DNA of 64,000 nt from Pedobacter alluvionis (GCF_003664035.1 NZ_RCCK01000011.1:682001-746000), one strand, 5' to 3'; shown: positions 20,324 through 28,896, numbered from the stretch's first letter. Program-made: numbers and translations. The notes: generated from the sequence alone by a model not told the origin.

Positions 20324-21130
20324 ATGGAAAACAGTCTGATCAATACACTTCAAATGCATTTTGCATTATTGCAGAACCAACCTTTAACCGGGGGTATTGT
20401 TGCAAAAAACCTACGCATTACCGATAACGGGAGTGGTGAACTGAGCCTGTATGGCGATTTTACCATTACCTTAAAAGTATTGGACCTAACCACAAATGGT
20501 GCACCCAACTTAAATAGTTTAATGACCTTTACGCAACAAGTAATTTCGAATAAGTTACGGGGAGGTGGGTATAAAAGTGGGGTAATAATACATAAGTATA
20601 ATTCTCTTCAAAAAAAATTCGACCGAACTAAGACTTGGACTTATTCAATCCGTTACAATTTTAATATCACAGTAAATGTAACACAGATTAACATGTTAAG
20701 CCAGTTAAAAGGTAATGATTTTGTATTGGCAGTTGTAGATAGCATAGGATATCAACATACGGATCAATATGGTAGACGACAAAGTTCAGCAGGACTTACC
20801 CAAGGCGATGGCGGACCAGCAACAGTTAGTTATAGTGAATGGCAAAAAAATAAATACTTTGGTGTTCACGAATTTTTTCATACGCTAGGCTTAGATGATA
20901 TTGAAGATAGCAGTAAAAAGAATAGATTAATGTACCATCTAGGTGATAATGCTGGGCAGATTGTATCTGATACAGAAAGGGGTAACATGCTGAATTTTCT
21001 TATGACAAACATTGGGGATATAACTCAAAAAAATTACGCAAACATAAACCTCAATACAGTTACCCGATTAAGAACATTTTTAAATAATTCAACAAATGGT
21101 TTCAAATACAATAAAGCTAAGTTTAGGTAG
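20324..21130 (+). CDS. Predicted metzincin-type zinc protease with altered C terminus
   Basis: A 268-residue protein. ATG 20324 is preferred over an in-frame TTG at 20273. The zinc motif HEFFHTLGLDD (residues 182-192) fits the metzincin form HExxHxxGxxH/D, with Asp as third ligand. LMYH, 15 to 20 residues later, could be the Met-turn. There is no signal peptide, so it is cytosolic or uses a non-classical route. The last 11 residues (NGFKYNKAKFR) are read out of frame from the start of the next gene, with a 35-bp overlap. That shared DNA is the same segment repeated at each cytochrome start, so the original C terminus may have been replaced. The substrate is unknown. Confidence 0.7.
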   Translation: MENSLINTLQMHFALLQNQPLTGGIVAKNLRITDNGSGELSLYGDFTITLKVLDLTTNGAPNLNSLMTFTQQVISNKLRGGGYKSGVIIHKYNSLQKKFDRTKTWTYSIRYNFNITVNVTQINMLSQLKGNDFVLAVVDSIGYQHTDQYGRRQSSAGLTQGDGGPATVSYSEWQKNKYFGVHEFFHTLGLDDIEDSSKKNRLMYHLGDNAGQIVSDTERGNMLNFLMTNIGDITQKNYANINLNTVTRLRTFLNNSTNGFKYNKAKFR

Positions 21131-21509
21131 TTTATTGGTCTTATTATTTTTCAATTGCAAAAATGCAGAGAAGAGGGATAAAAATGTGATCAAAATATCT
21201 ACGGATACTTGTAGATATTACAGATATGATGCCGGCCAAATTATTTCTAATCTGGGTTGTAAGAACTGTCACCTATCACTTAACATTGAAAAAATTGACG
21301 ATAGAGGTTCAACTACATTTAGAGGCTTAGCAGCTATGGATAGCTTAAAGCTAATTGACTATGCCTTTACCAAAAAACATAAAGGATGGTACAGCAAAAG
21401 TGGTACTCTTAAAAGTGCAAAAATGGATACTTTGAGTAAATGCGAAATAAAAGGTGTTATACGTTACATTAAAGATTTTGGCAGAGATATCCCAGTGGCA
21501 GCACAATAA
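21096..21509 (+). CDS. Monoheme c-type cytochrome lipoprotein, copy 1
   Basis: A 137-residue lipoprotein (lipobox ending FFNC, Cys21). The mature part has one heme c motif, CKNCH (residues 55-59). A Met in SAKMDTL just before a helix (CEIKGVIRYIKDF) looks like the distal axial ligand and last helix of a class I cytochrome c. It is probably an electron-transfer protein anchored on the periplasmic side. It is a paralogue of the next gene, with long shared stretches such as DTCRYYRYDA and KLIDYAFTKKHKGWYSK. It overlaps the metzincin-like gene by 35 bp. Confidence 0.8.
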   Translation: MVSNTIKLSLGSLLVLLFFNCKNAEKRDKNVIKISTDTCRYYRYDAGQIISNLGCKNCHLSLNIEKIDDRGSTTFRGLAAMDSLKLIDYAFTKKHKGWYSKSGTLKSAKMDTLSKCEIKGVIRYIKDFGRDIPVAAQ

Positions 21510-21517
21510 TCCAATTC

Positions 21518-21925
21518 ATGGTTTCAAATACAATAAGGCTAAGTTTAGGTAGCTTATTAATTCTTTCGATGTTGGCATGTAGAAGTAAGCCAGATAACGT
21601 TACCCATATTGCCCCAAAAAAAACAATTGACACTTGTAGGTATTACAGATACGATGCCCGTCATATTGTTTCTAATCTTGGTTGTTATAACTGCCATGTT
21701 AGAACTGATGAAAGGTTATTCAAAATAATAACATTCAGCGAGTTATCTACAATAGATAGCTTAAAAATAATTGATTATGCCTTTACTAAAAAACATAAAG
21801 GTTGGTACAGTAAAACTGGAACATTCAAAAAATCAAGAATGGATACTTTAAGTGATTGTGAAATCAAAAGTGCTATCAGGTATATCAAGGATTATAATAG
21901 AAATATTCCTATGCCAAACCAATAA
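21518..21925 (+). CDS. Monoheme c-type cytochrome lipoprotein, copy 2
   Basis: A 135-residue tandem paralogue of the gene before it. It has lipobox SMLAC (Cys21), heme motif CYNCH (residues 56-60), and the same putative axial Met and terminal helix (SRMDTLSDCEIKSAIRYIKDY). The two proteins diverge mainly between the lipobox and the DTCRYYRYDA block and around residues 61-75. This suggests a fairly old duplication with the heme core under selection. It starts 9 bp after copy 1, so they share a transcript. Confidence 0.8.
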   Translation: MVSNTIRLSLGSLLILSMLACRSKPDNVTHIAPKKTIDTCRYYRYDARHIVSNLGCYNCHVRTDERLFKIITFSELSTIDSLKIIDYAFTKKHKGWYSKTGTFKKSRMDTLSDCEIKSAIRYIKDYNRNIPMPNQ

Positions 21926-21930
21926 ATAAT

Positions 21931-22011
21931 ATGGATTCAAATATAATAAAGCTAAGTTTAGGTATTTTTTTATTTTGGATACAAAGAATAAAAATGCATC
22001 AGTGGCGATAA
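21931..22011 (+). pseudogene. Truncated third copy of the cytochrome gene start
   Basis: The first 11 codons (MDSNIIKLSLG) match the starts of copies 1 and 2. The frame then leaves the family and stops after 26 residues with no heme motif. It lies 6 bp after copy 2, at the same phase in the array. Confidence 0.7.
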
Positions 22012-22079
22012 CAGCCCTGTAGAAGTAACGAAATTATTTCAGGTATAAAATTCTATAATTAATTTTTATATTTAGTGCC

Positions 22080-22943
22080 ATGATACTTGTTGCAGATAGT
22101 GGCTCATCAAAAACCGATTGGATGGGCTATCACAATGGCGAAACCATTAAATTTAGCACCCCTGGAATAAATCCTTATTTCTTAAGTGAACAAGAAATAA
22201 CCAAGCTGATTTCTAAAAATGAATCTTTATTACAATATGCCGATGAGGTAAAAGAAATTTACTTTTTTGGAGCTGGTTGTTCCTCTCCCGACAAACATGA
22301 AGTAGTTTCAAATGGTCTGTCAGCCGTTTTTGGTAATGCTTTTATTTCGGTAGACCACGATCTTCTGGGTTCGGTATATGCTACCTGCGGAAATGCCGAA
22401 GGTTTAAACTGTATTTTAGGTACCGGATCGAATATCTGTTATTTCGATGGAAAAAAAATCCATGATGGACACCATGGCCTGGGCTATGTTCTTGGGGATG
22501 AAGGTTCTGGTACTTTCTTTGGAAAAAAAGTCCTTTTAAGTTATTTATACGATAAAATGCCATTAACGTTAGCTGCAGAATTTAAAAAGTCTTTCCCTGC
22601 AGAAAAAGAGCAGATTATTACGAATGTGTATCAAAAACCTTTTCCTAATATCTATCTGGCAGGCTTTAGCCGCTTCATGGCTGATCATAAGGACCATCCA
22701 TTTATTCAGGACATTTTAAGAAGCGGATTTCAGGAGTTTGTAGATACTAATGTTAAAGATTACCCTAAACACCAAAATGTACCCTGCCACTTTGTAGGCT
22801 CTATTGCCTATTATTATCAGGATGCGCTTATCTCGGTACTGGTAGAAAATGGCATCGAGCCCGGTAAGATTTTACAAAAACCGATAGATGAACTGTTTAA
22901 TTTCATTTTACATAAAGAAGGCATCATACAGCAGGCCAGCTAA
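22080..22943 (+). CDS. N-acetylglucosamine kinase-like BadF/BadG-family ATPase
   Basis: A 287-residue ASKHA-fold kinase. The N-terminal phosphate-1 motif is DSGSSKTDW. A second phosphate-binding loop (LGTGSN) and the GYVLGDEGSGTFFGKK motif are typical of GlcNAc-kinase-like members of the BadF/BadG family. It probably phosphorylates an amino sugar, perhaps GlcNAc from peptidoglycan turnover. It lacks signal and membrane segments. It stands alone; the next gene has its own candidate promoter. Confidence 0.87.
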   Translation: MILVADSGSSKTDWMGYHNGETIKFSTPGINPYFLSEQEITKLISKNESLLQYADEVKEIYFFGAGCSSPDKHEVVSNGLSAVFGNAFISVDHDLLGSVYATCGNAEGLNCILGTGSNICYFDGKKIHDGHHGLGYVLGDEGSGTFFGKKVLLSYLYDKMPLTLAAEFKKSFPAEKEQIITNVYQKPFPNIYLAGFSRFMADHKDHPFIQDILRSGFQEFVDTNVKDYPKHQNVPCHFVGSIAYYYQDALISVLVENGIEPGKILQKPIDELFNFILHKEGIIQQAS

Positions 22944-23012
22944 ACCAAAGTCTACTTTGCCATAATAAATTGTTAAAATATGTTTAAGATTGTAAACATA
23001 TCCACAAAAACT

Positions 23013-23041
23013 TTTGTTATACTTTTAACAGCATATAATTG
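23013..23041 (+). promoter_or_regulatory. Candidate promoter of the single-domain response regulator
   Basis: TTTG, 17 bp, then TATAATTG, which is close to the Bacteroidota TTTG / TAnnTTTG pattern. The second box ends 11 bp before the ATG at 23053, so the 5' leader would be very short. Low certainty. Confidence 0.3.
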
Positions 23042-23052
23042 CACACACATAT

Positions 23053-23445
23053 ATGAAGAGAATACTGGTAGTAGATGACGATATTGAGGTTTTAGAAACC
23101 ATACAATTAATACTGGAAATCGGAGGGTTTAAAGTCTCGGCACTGAATGATGGTGAAGAGATCTTTAACAGAATTGAAAAATTCAATCCGGATTTAATAT
23201 TACTCGATATTTCTCTCGGGCATATTGATGGTCGTGTATTATGCGAACAGTTAAAATCGATTGAAAGCACTTCCAAAATTCCAATTTTACTTATTTCTGG
23301 CTTATACGATCCAAAAGATTTTACAACCTTAAACTACGGCCAGGACGATTTCTTATCAAAACCATTCCAAATGGATGTATTGCTTAAAAAGATCAGTAAA
23401 ATCCTATCATTGGAAGAAGATAAACCAAGTTTTCATTTAAATTAA
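23053..23445 (+). CDS. Single-domain (CheY-like) response regulator
   Basis: A 130-residue receiver domain with no output domain. Acidic residues are in VVDDDIEV, the phospho-acceptor Asp is in LILLDISLG, and the conserved Lys is in LSKPFQ. It probably acts by protein contact in a phosphorelay. No kinase gene is adjacent, so its partner is encoded elsewhere. Confidence 0.92.
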   Translation: MKRILVVDDDIEVLETIQLILEIGGFKVSALNDGEEIFNRIEKFNPDLILLDISLGHIDGRVLCEQLKSIESTSKIPILLISGLYDPKDFTTLNYGQDDFLSKPFQMDVLLKKISKILSLEEDKPSFHLN

Positions 23446-23468
23446 TTTCCATTCGGATCCAAAATATT

Positions 23469-23505
23469 AGCCAGAAAGACTTTAATCTTCCTGGCTTTTT
23501 TATTT
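23469..23505 (+). terminator. Terminator of the response regulator gene
   Basis: An inverted repeat (AGCCAG-AAGA and TCTT-CTGGCT) is followed by a T-rich tract, 24 bp after the stop at 23445. Confidence 0.75.
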
Positions 23506-23541
23506 TTATCTTATCTTTCTTAAAACAAAAAACTGAATATC

Positions 23542-24278
23542 ATGAAACCAAGTGAAGAATGGTTGAAGACCTGGAATGAAAAGCGTAACCTGCTGGCTTG
23601 CCCAAATAACCTTAACGATTATTTCGAAGAAACAACTGTAGGAGGAAAAAAATCGATCATCTTGAACTTGGCAGCGTTTCCATTCCAACGGGCGAGATTC
23701 TGGTACGCGATCCACTGGTTTATATCCAAAAAGATGCCGAGCCTTATCTGATCAAAGTACCAACGGGTGAATTCCCCGTTACTGCCGCTGTAGTGGTGCC
23801 TGATGATGATGATTGTGCCCGTTATGCTGCGGTTAAGGTACAGTTTACCGCTCATGATGCCATCAGATTTGAAGAAGCATTAATCGGAACCGAAGACCTT
23901 GTTGATTTTAACGAAGGCGAATTTTTCGGGTTTAATGTGGATGCAGGTTTAGGATCTGTTTTAGATAAAGAAACACTAAAACATTTCTGTGCTTTCCAGG
24001 ATAAATTTCACAATGAAAATCCAGGCAAAAACCTATACGATGATCATTTCGCGATACTTTTTGCCGCTAACTACGCCGAAAATCCTATTTATCAACGTGA
24101 AGCCGGCGACTGGATCAACTGGAAAATACCTGGAACAGATTATCATATTCCATTTTTCCAGAGCGGTTTCGGTGATGGCACCTACCCTGTTTATTATGGT
24201 TTTGATGTTGAAGATAAGGTGTGTTCGCTAATTATCCAGTTTATTGATATTGAACTGGCTTATAGTGAGGAAGAGTAG
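23542..24278 (+). pseudogene. DUF4241-family gene with a frameshift in an A7 run
   Basis: The protein starts in one frame (MKPSEEWLKTWNEKRN up to VGGKK). It continues without a stop in another, from IDHLELGSVSIPTGEILVRD through CARYAAVKVQF, YDDHFAILFAANY and GFGDGTYPVYYGFD to the stop at 24278. The shift falls in seven As at 23646-23652. One extra A, or a -1 slip on A-AAA-AAA, restores about 245 residues of DUF4241-like protein. DUF4241 has no established role that I know. It could be a true mutation, an assembly error, or programmed slippage. The distal part is well preserved, which argues against old decay. Confidence 0.75.
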
Positions 24279-24851
24279 TAACAGATTACTTTGATGGTCT
24301 GTGAGGACACAGACCATGGCATCAGATATGAAAATCCGTGTTCATATGTGGTTAAAAACCCTTAACTTAAGGACCTTGGTCTGTGGGATACAGATCGTGG
24401 ATTCGGAATCGACTACTGAGGAAAAAAGGTCTTCGACTCCGCTCAGACTGACAACGATTATGCCTAACTTAATAACATATCAGAAATAAAGCCCATGGAA
24501 TAGGCGCTATGAGTGGAAACCCCTCCTACTGGCACAGCACTACCTGATCTAAACCCGATGGTACGAATGCCCCCGATTTTTCATCGGGGCAGAAGGTACA
24601 GCGGGGCTAACATTGATTGAAATACTGGCTTTGCTTTCCAAATCATTATTTAAAAACGATAATTATTTAACACTTTCAACAGAATTAGGATTGGTAACTT
24701 TGAATAACGAGAAAATTATTAAAAGTTAGATTGCGAAGCCAATGAAAAATTGGCTTTGCAATGACGACCCGCACATCTGTCATTTTGGCAAACAAATTCT
24801 TTTGGAACAACCCTTGTTATGCAGGATGTAGATTAAACAATTTATTTACAT
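24279..24851 (+). other. Gene-free stretch with several hairpins and dispersed-type repeats
   Basis: No supported gene. It holds a perfect 9-bp hairpin (TGGTCTGTG/CACAGACCA, 24295-24316), a degenerate second copy of that text near 24378-24400, and a TTCGACTCCGCTCAGACTGACA-type motif near 24430-24453. It also holds a CCCCGAT/ATCGGGG hairpin (24571-24589) and a 13-bp stem TTGCGAAGCCAAT/ATTGGCTTTGCAA (24731-24761). Such text resembles small intergenic repeat elements common in Pedobacter-like genomes. The htpG promoter must lie at the right end. Confidence 0.6.
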
Positions 24852-26738
24852 ATGAGCATACAGGAAAAAGGAAATATCTCGATACATACCGAGAATATTT
24901 TCCCGATAATTAAGAAGTTTTTATACTCTGATAACGAAATTTTTCTTCGTGAGTTGGTTTCTAATGCAGTAGATGCTGTCCAGAAAATTAAAAGACTAGG
25001 TTCATTAGGCCAGTTTAATGGCGAAGTTGGTGCACCACTGGTACAGGTTTCGGTTGATAAGGATGCTAAAACCATTACCATTAGCGATAATGGTTTGGGA
25101 ATGACGGCCGAAGAGATTAAAAAGTACATTAACCAGGTTGCGTTTTCTGGCGCGAGTGAGTTTGTAGAGAAATTTAAAGATGCTAAAGATGCCAATGAAA
25201 TCATCGGTAAATTCGGTTTAGGTTTCTATTCGGCCTTTATGGTTGCAGATTTAGTGGAAATTCAAACTTTATCATACCAGGATGGCGCTGAGCCTGCACG
25301 CTGGGTTTGTGATGGAAGTACCGAATTTGAAATTACTGAAGGCACTAAAACTACCCGCGGTACCGATATTATCCTCCATGTAAACAAAGATTCAGAAGAA
25401 TTTTTAGAAGAAAGCAAACTGCAGGAAATCCTTAATAAATACGCTAAATTTTTACCAGTTCCAATTAAGTTTGGTACTAAAACAGAATCGGTTGAAGATG
25501 GCGTAGATGAAGAAGGTAAAGCTAAATATAATGATGTTGAAGTTGATAATATTATCAATACCACTAACCCAATCTGGACAAAAGCTCCTGCAGATTTGTC
25601 AGATGAGGATTATTTAAACTTTTACCGCGAATTATATCCATTTAGTGAAGAACCATTGTTCTGGATCCACTTAAATGTTGATTATCCTTTTAATTTAACA
25701 GGCGTATTGTATTTCCCTAAGTTGAAAAACGATTTTGAAATGCAACGGAACAAAATCAAATTGTACTCCCGCCAGGTATTTATTACCGATGAGGTTAAAG
25801 ATATTGTTCCTGAATTTTTAATGTTATTGCATGGGGTAATTGACTCTCCAGATATTCCTTTAAATGTATCGCGTAGTTTCTTGCAGGCCGACAGCAATGT
25901 TAAAAAGATCAATAACTACATTACCAAAAAGGTTGCGGATAAATTAGGTGAGTTATTTGCTAAAGACCGTAAAGCGTACGAAGATAAATGGAAAGACATT
26001 GGTCTTTTTGTAAAATACGGTATGATTAGCGAAGAGAAGTTTTACGACAAAGCCAAAGATTTTGCTTTGGTGGGAAATACTAAAAACGAACTTTTCACCC
26101 TTCCTGAATATAAAGAAAAGGTATCTCCTTTGCAGACTGATAAAAACGGAACAGTAGTATATTTATATACAAATGATGCCGCGAAACAAGATGCGTTTAT
26201 CCAATCAGCCAATAAAAAGGATTATGATGTTTTAGTGCTGGATTCGCCTATTGATAATCACTTTATTAATCAGTTAGAGCAAAAATTAGAAAAAACATCG
26301 ATTAAACGTGTTGATTCTAGCGTTGCAGATAAATTAATTGAGAAAGACGAGCAGAACGAGCATGTTTTAACTGAAGACCAGGTAAAAGAAGTAACGGCTA
26401 TTTTTGAAAAAGCCATCACCAAACCAGGGATGCAAGTAGAAATTGTGGCTTTACATCCTGAAGAATTACCTGTAACCATCACTATGGATGAGTTTATGCG
26501 CCGTATGAAAGATATGGCTGCTATGGGCGGTGGAATGGGCTTCTATGGCCAGATGCCAGACAATTACAAGGTTGCCATTAATGGAAACCACAAGTTGATA
26601 AGCAAGATTTTAAATGCTGATGAAGCAGAACAAAGCACCTTGGCTAAACAAGCGGTAGATTTAGCGCTATTGGCTCAAGGTATGTTAACCGGAGCAGAGT
26701 TAACCGCATTTGTAAGCAGAAGTGTAGAATTAATTTAA
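24852..26738 (+). CDS. htpG: Molecular chaperone HtpG (Hsp90)
   Basis: A 628-residue cytosolic Hsp90 ATPase. The GHKL-type N-terminal domain has SDNEIFLRELVSNAVDA (Glu and Asn of motif I), ITISDNGLGM and IGKFGLGFYSAFMVAD. The middle domain has the catalytic-loop region LYSRQVFITD and LNVSRSFLQ. The C-terminal dimerisation domain is present, and there is no MEEVD tail, as usual in bacteria. It stands alone and is followed by a strong terminator. Confidence 0.98.
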   Translation: MSIQEKGNISIHTENIFPIIKKFLYSDNEIFLRELVSNAVDAVQKIKRLGSLGQFNGEVGAPLVQVSVDKDAKTITISDNGLGMTAEEIKKYINQVAFSGASEFVEKFKDAKDANEIIGKFGLGFYSAFMVADLVEIQTLSYQDGAEPARWVCDGSTEFEITEGTKTTRGTDIILHVNKDSEEFLEESKLQEILNKYAKFLPVPIKFGTKTESVEDGVDEEGKAKYNDVEVDNIINTTNPIWTKAPADLSDEDYLNFYRELYPFSEEPLFWIHLNVDYPFNLTGVLYFPKLKNDFEMQRNKIKLYSRQVFITDEVKDIVPEFLMLLHGVIDSPDIPLNVSRSFLQADSNVKKINNYITKKVADKLGELFAKDRKAYEDKWKDIGLFVKYGMISEEKFYDKAKDFALVGNTKNELFTLPEYKEKVSPLQTDKNGTVVYLYTNDAAKQDAFIQSANKKDYDVLVLDSPIDNHFINQLEQKLEKTSIKRVDSSVADKLIEKDEQNEHVLTEDQVKEVTAIFEKAITKPGMQVEIVALHPEELPVTITMDEFMRRMKDMAAMGGGMGFYGQMPDNYKVAINGNHKLISKILNADEAEQSTLAKQAVDLALLAQGMLTGAELTAFVSRSVELI

Positions 26739-26760
26739 TCAGGAAATCCTGTCATTATTT

Positions 26761-26797
26761 AAAGGGAGAAACTGAATCAGTTTCTCCCTTTTCTTTT
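26761..26797 (+). terminator. Terminator of htpG
   Basis: A perfect 13-bp stem (AAAGGGAGAAACT and AGTTTCTCCCTTT) with a 5-base loop and a T-rich tail, 22 bp after the htpG stop. Confidence 0.85.
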
Positions 26798-26810
26798 GCT
26801 AAAGCGTATA

Positions 26811-26839
26811 AAAAAAGTCCTGATCAGATCAGGACTTTT
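26811..26839 (-). terminator. Terminator of the nuclease-like gene
   Basis: A near-perfect palindrome (AAAAGTCCTGATC and GATCAGGACTTTT) with a T-run on the minus strand, about 42 bp past the stop at 26881. Confidence 0.75.
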
Positions 26840-26880
26840 AGATGAAAATTTTCGGGAACTCTTAGATTAAATTAATATTG

Positions 26881-27378
26881 TTACCTTTTGGCTACTGTAT
26901 TAGTTTTTTGATCTACATTGAAATAATCTTTATGATCTTCTATCATTTTAGCAATAGTAGCTGCTTTGGTATCCGTTATTTTAAACTCAAACAATGGCTC
27001 TTGATTTTTCTTTGATCTCACCATTTTCTCTGTATAAAAGCGATAAACCAAGCCATTCGTTAGTAAGCCATATTTTGCTTTTGTTTTACGGAAGTATTTG
27101 GATAGGCGTGAATCGTGAATATCTAAATTATCGTTGTGGTGTTTACATTCAACGAGAATTGCAGGTTCTCCATCTTTCATAATGGTATAATCAACTTTTT
27201 TACTTTTTTTAACCCCGAAGTCTAGAACAGCTTCAGATTGAACCTCAGAGGGGTCAAATCCCAAGATTTGGATAAAAGGCATAACTAACGCATTCCTTGT
27301 TAAATCCTCAGATTGAACTTGTGGAAGCATTTTCTTAATTCTTACGGCAAACTGCCCGATTTCGTCTTTCAATTCCAT
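26881..27378 (-). CDS. Stand-alone HsdR-N-type PD-(D/E)XK nuclease-like protein
   Basis: A 165-residue protein resembling the N-terminal nuclease domain of type I restriction subunits (HSDR_N). The core is VDYTIMKDGEPAILVECKHHN, holding Asp and the E-x-K pair (residues about 77-92). LTRNALVMPFIQILGFDP lies before it and YGLLTNGLVYRFY after. There is no helicase or methylase, so it is not a restriction system by itself. Similar short proteins are usually called type I restriction endonuclease N-terminal domain proteins. It lies 21 bp after an unknown gene on the same strand. A defence role is only a possibility. Confidence 0.8.
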   Translation of the reverse strand: MELKDEIGQFAVRIKKMLPQVQSEDLTRNALVMPFIQILGFDPSEVQSEAVLDFGVKKSKKVDYTIMKDGEPAILVECKHHNDNLDIHDSRLSKYFRKTKAKYGLLTNGLVYRFYTEKMVRSKKNQEPLFEFKITDTKAATIAKMIEDHKDYFNVDQKTNTVAKR

Positions 27379-27399
27379 ATTGTTATCTATTTTAGGTAG

Positions 27400-27774
27400 T
27401 TAATTTTTTAAATTATATTGGTTAAATACCGAATTTGCAGTGATAATAATTTGGTCTAAACTTTGTTTGTCAAAAAAGTTTCTGTTCAACATATCAACCA
27501 TATAGGTTAATTTGTTGATGTCTTTTGCCTGCATCGTAAACTGAAAACTTTTCATGCCGTCTTTTATAGCTTGTTGAACGTAATTACGAACAACCAAAAA
27601 AGATTTCCTGAACGCATATTCACGATCTAACTGGCCTTTAACAGGCTCCCTTCCATCAAGATTAAGATATTCATTTTGCATTCTCTGATACATATCTGAA
27701 TTGATTCCTTGATTTTTTAGAATCCCCTTGTAGTAGATTTTATTCAGTAAATACTCGTATTCGTTGTTTTTCAT
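27400..27774 (-). CDS. Uncharacterised 124-residue protein
   Basis: I do not recognise a family. It is charged, largely helical by composition, has no Cys, no signal peptide and no membrane segment, and is rich in Asn, Tyr and Lys. It starts the transcript that continues into the HsdR-N-like gene (21-bp gap), so they may act together. The frame is intact and the ATG is well placed. Confidence 0.65.
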   Translation of the reverse strand: MKNNEYEYLLNKIYYKGILKNQGINSDMYQRMQNEYLNLDGREPVKGQLDREYAFRKSFLVVRNYVQQAIKDGMKSFQFTMQAKDINKLTYMVDMLNRNFFDKQSLDQIIITANSVFNQYNLKN

Positions 27775-28139
27775 GTGGATGCTTGGTAGATGTAGGGAAT
27801 ATGTCTTTGCTTTTTGGTATTTCTTTTTTTTAATCTAACCCAGTATTGTATGGCCTGTTTTTAATTTTATTATCCACAGGCTACACAAGATTGGGCAGGC
27901 AGATGTTTTCACAATTAGTAGTTCTCACCGCTAATTATTTTGTTTTTGGCAAACAGTTTAAAGATTATAAAAAGAATGGATGCAGATAATTTTTTTACAT
28001 CAACCCTGTAGAATATTACACGAAACCCTGGTTTTTTTTAGACAAAACCGGATATGAGTTTTTTTTGGGTGCAATTGTTAATTCAATTCATTTTTATTTA
28101 ACTTGCATTCAAATCAAATAAACCCACATTTTTATACCC
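27775..28139. other. Divergent control region upstream of the LytTR regulator
   Basis: It separates the unknown minus-strand gene from the LytTR gene. It has no supported ORF. Its clear content is the set of three 22-bp-spaced half-sites at 28000-28049. Confidence 0.6.
28000..28050 (+). promoter_or_regulatory. Three direct half-sites at 22-bp period (putative LytTR operator)
   Basis: TCAACC (28000-28005), GAAACC (28022-28027) and AAAACC (28044-28049) recur every 22 bp. Two are embedded in longer matches (TTACATCAACCCTG and TTACACGAAACCCTG). Two-turn direct repeats are the usual arrangement for LytTR dimers. The last site ends about 90 bp before the regulator ATG. The motif itself is not a known consensus. 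Confidence 0.5.
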
Positions 28140-28886
28140 ATGAATCTAAAATGCGTTGTTATAGACGACGAGCAACATGCAATTGAAGTATTAACTGACC
28201 ATATTGCTGAAATGCCTGGTTTAACAGTTTTTAAAACTTTTACCAGTCCTGTCCAGGCACTTACTGAGATAAGTATTGAGGACGAAATTGATTTATTATT
28301 TATGGATATTGATATGCCGGGAATCAATGGATTGGAACTGGCCAAAAATATCAGAGAAAAAGCAAAATATTTAATTTTTACAACTGCCCATCCCGATTAT
28401 GCCTTGCAAGCATTTGATGTACAATCAGATCAGTACTTATTAAAACCTATTTCTTTTGCAAAATTTGCATTAGGTATTGATAGGATTTTAAAAAAGGAAT
28501 CAACTAATAGTAGTAAAACTACCACGAAAGAAACTGATCAGGTTGCAGCCCTTTACATCAAGGGCGACCACAAATATGCTTTTTCCAATATCGCTGTTGA
28601 CGAAATACTTTATATCAAAGCATTACAGAATTATATACAGATCATTACTAAGTCTGAAATCCACACGACCTATCTTACACTTAAAGAAATTGAAAAGGCC
28701 TTAGAAAGCCATCCTTTTATCCGTGTTAATAAATCTAACATTGTGGCTAAATCGGCAATCAAAAAAGTAGATGGAAATATAATCCGTTTGGTAAATAATG
28801 AGATGATACAAATTGGCGAAGGTTATAAAGAAGCTTTCTTCGCCTATGTTCAGAGCAGTTTGTTAAAATCGAACAGAAACCAGTAG
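28140..28886 (+). CDS. LytTR-family response regulator
   Basis: A 248-residue transcription factor. The receiver domain (1-120) has acidic residues in VVIDDEQ, the phospho-Asp in LLFMDIDMPG and Lys in LLKPIS. A short linker leads to a C-terminal LytTR DNA-binding domain (about 145-245) with DEILYIKALQNYIQII and FIRVNKSNIVAKSAI. It should be phosphorylated by the LytS-type kinase encoded 300 bp downstream on the same strand. The 22-bp-spaced sites upstream suggest self-regulation. The gap between regulator and kinase is unusual and holds a peptide gene in the opposite direction. Confidence 0.95.
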   Translation: MNLKCVVIDDEQHAIEVLTDHIAEMPGLTVFKTFTSPVQALTEISIEDEIDLLFMDIDMPGINGLELAKNIREKAKYLIFTTAHPDYALQAFDVQSDQYLLKPISFAKFALGIDRILKKESTNSSKTTTKETDQVAALYIKGDHKYAFSNIAVDEILYIKALQNYIQIITKSEIHTTYLTLKEIEKALESHPFIRVNKSNIVAKSAIKKVDGNIIRLVNNEMIQIGEGYKEAFFAYVQSSLLKSNRNQ

Positions 28887-28896
28887 GATAGTAATA

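Larger units (their letters stand above)
21096..21972 (+). repeat. Tandem array with about 420-bp period (cytochrome units)
   Basis: A start segment of about 35 bp (ATGGTTTCAAATACAATAAA and the bases after it) occurs at 21096, 21518 and 21931, with spacings of 422 and 413 bp. The first two units are complete genes and the third is broken. Confidence 0.85.

Noticed and set aside
24301-24489. 62-residue ORF before htpG
   Set aside because: It is composed of hairpin and dispersed-repeat text and has no protein-like pattern.
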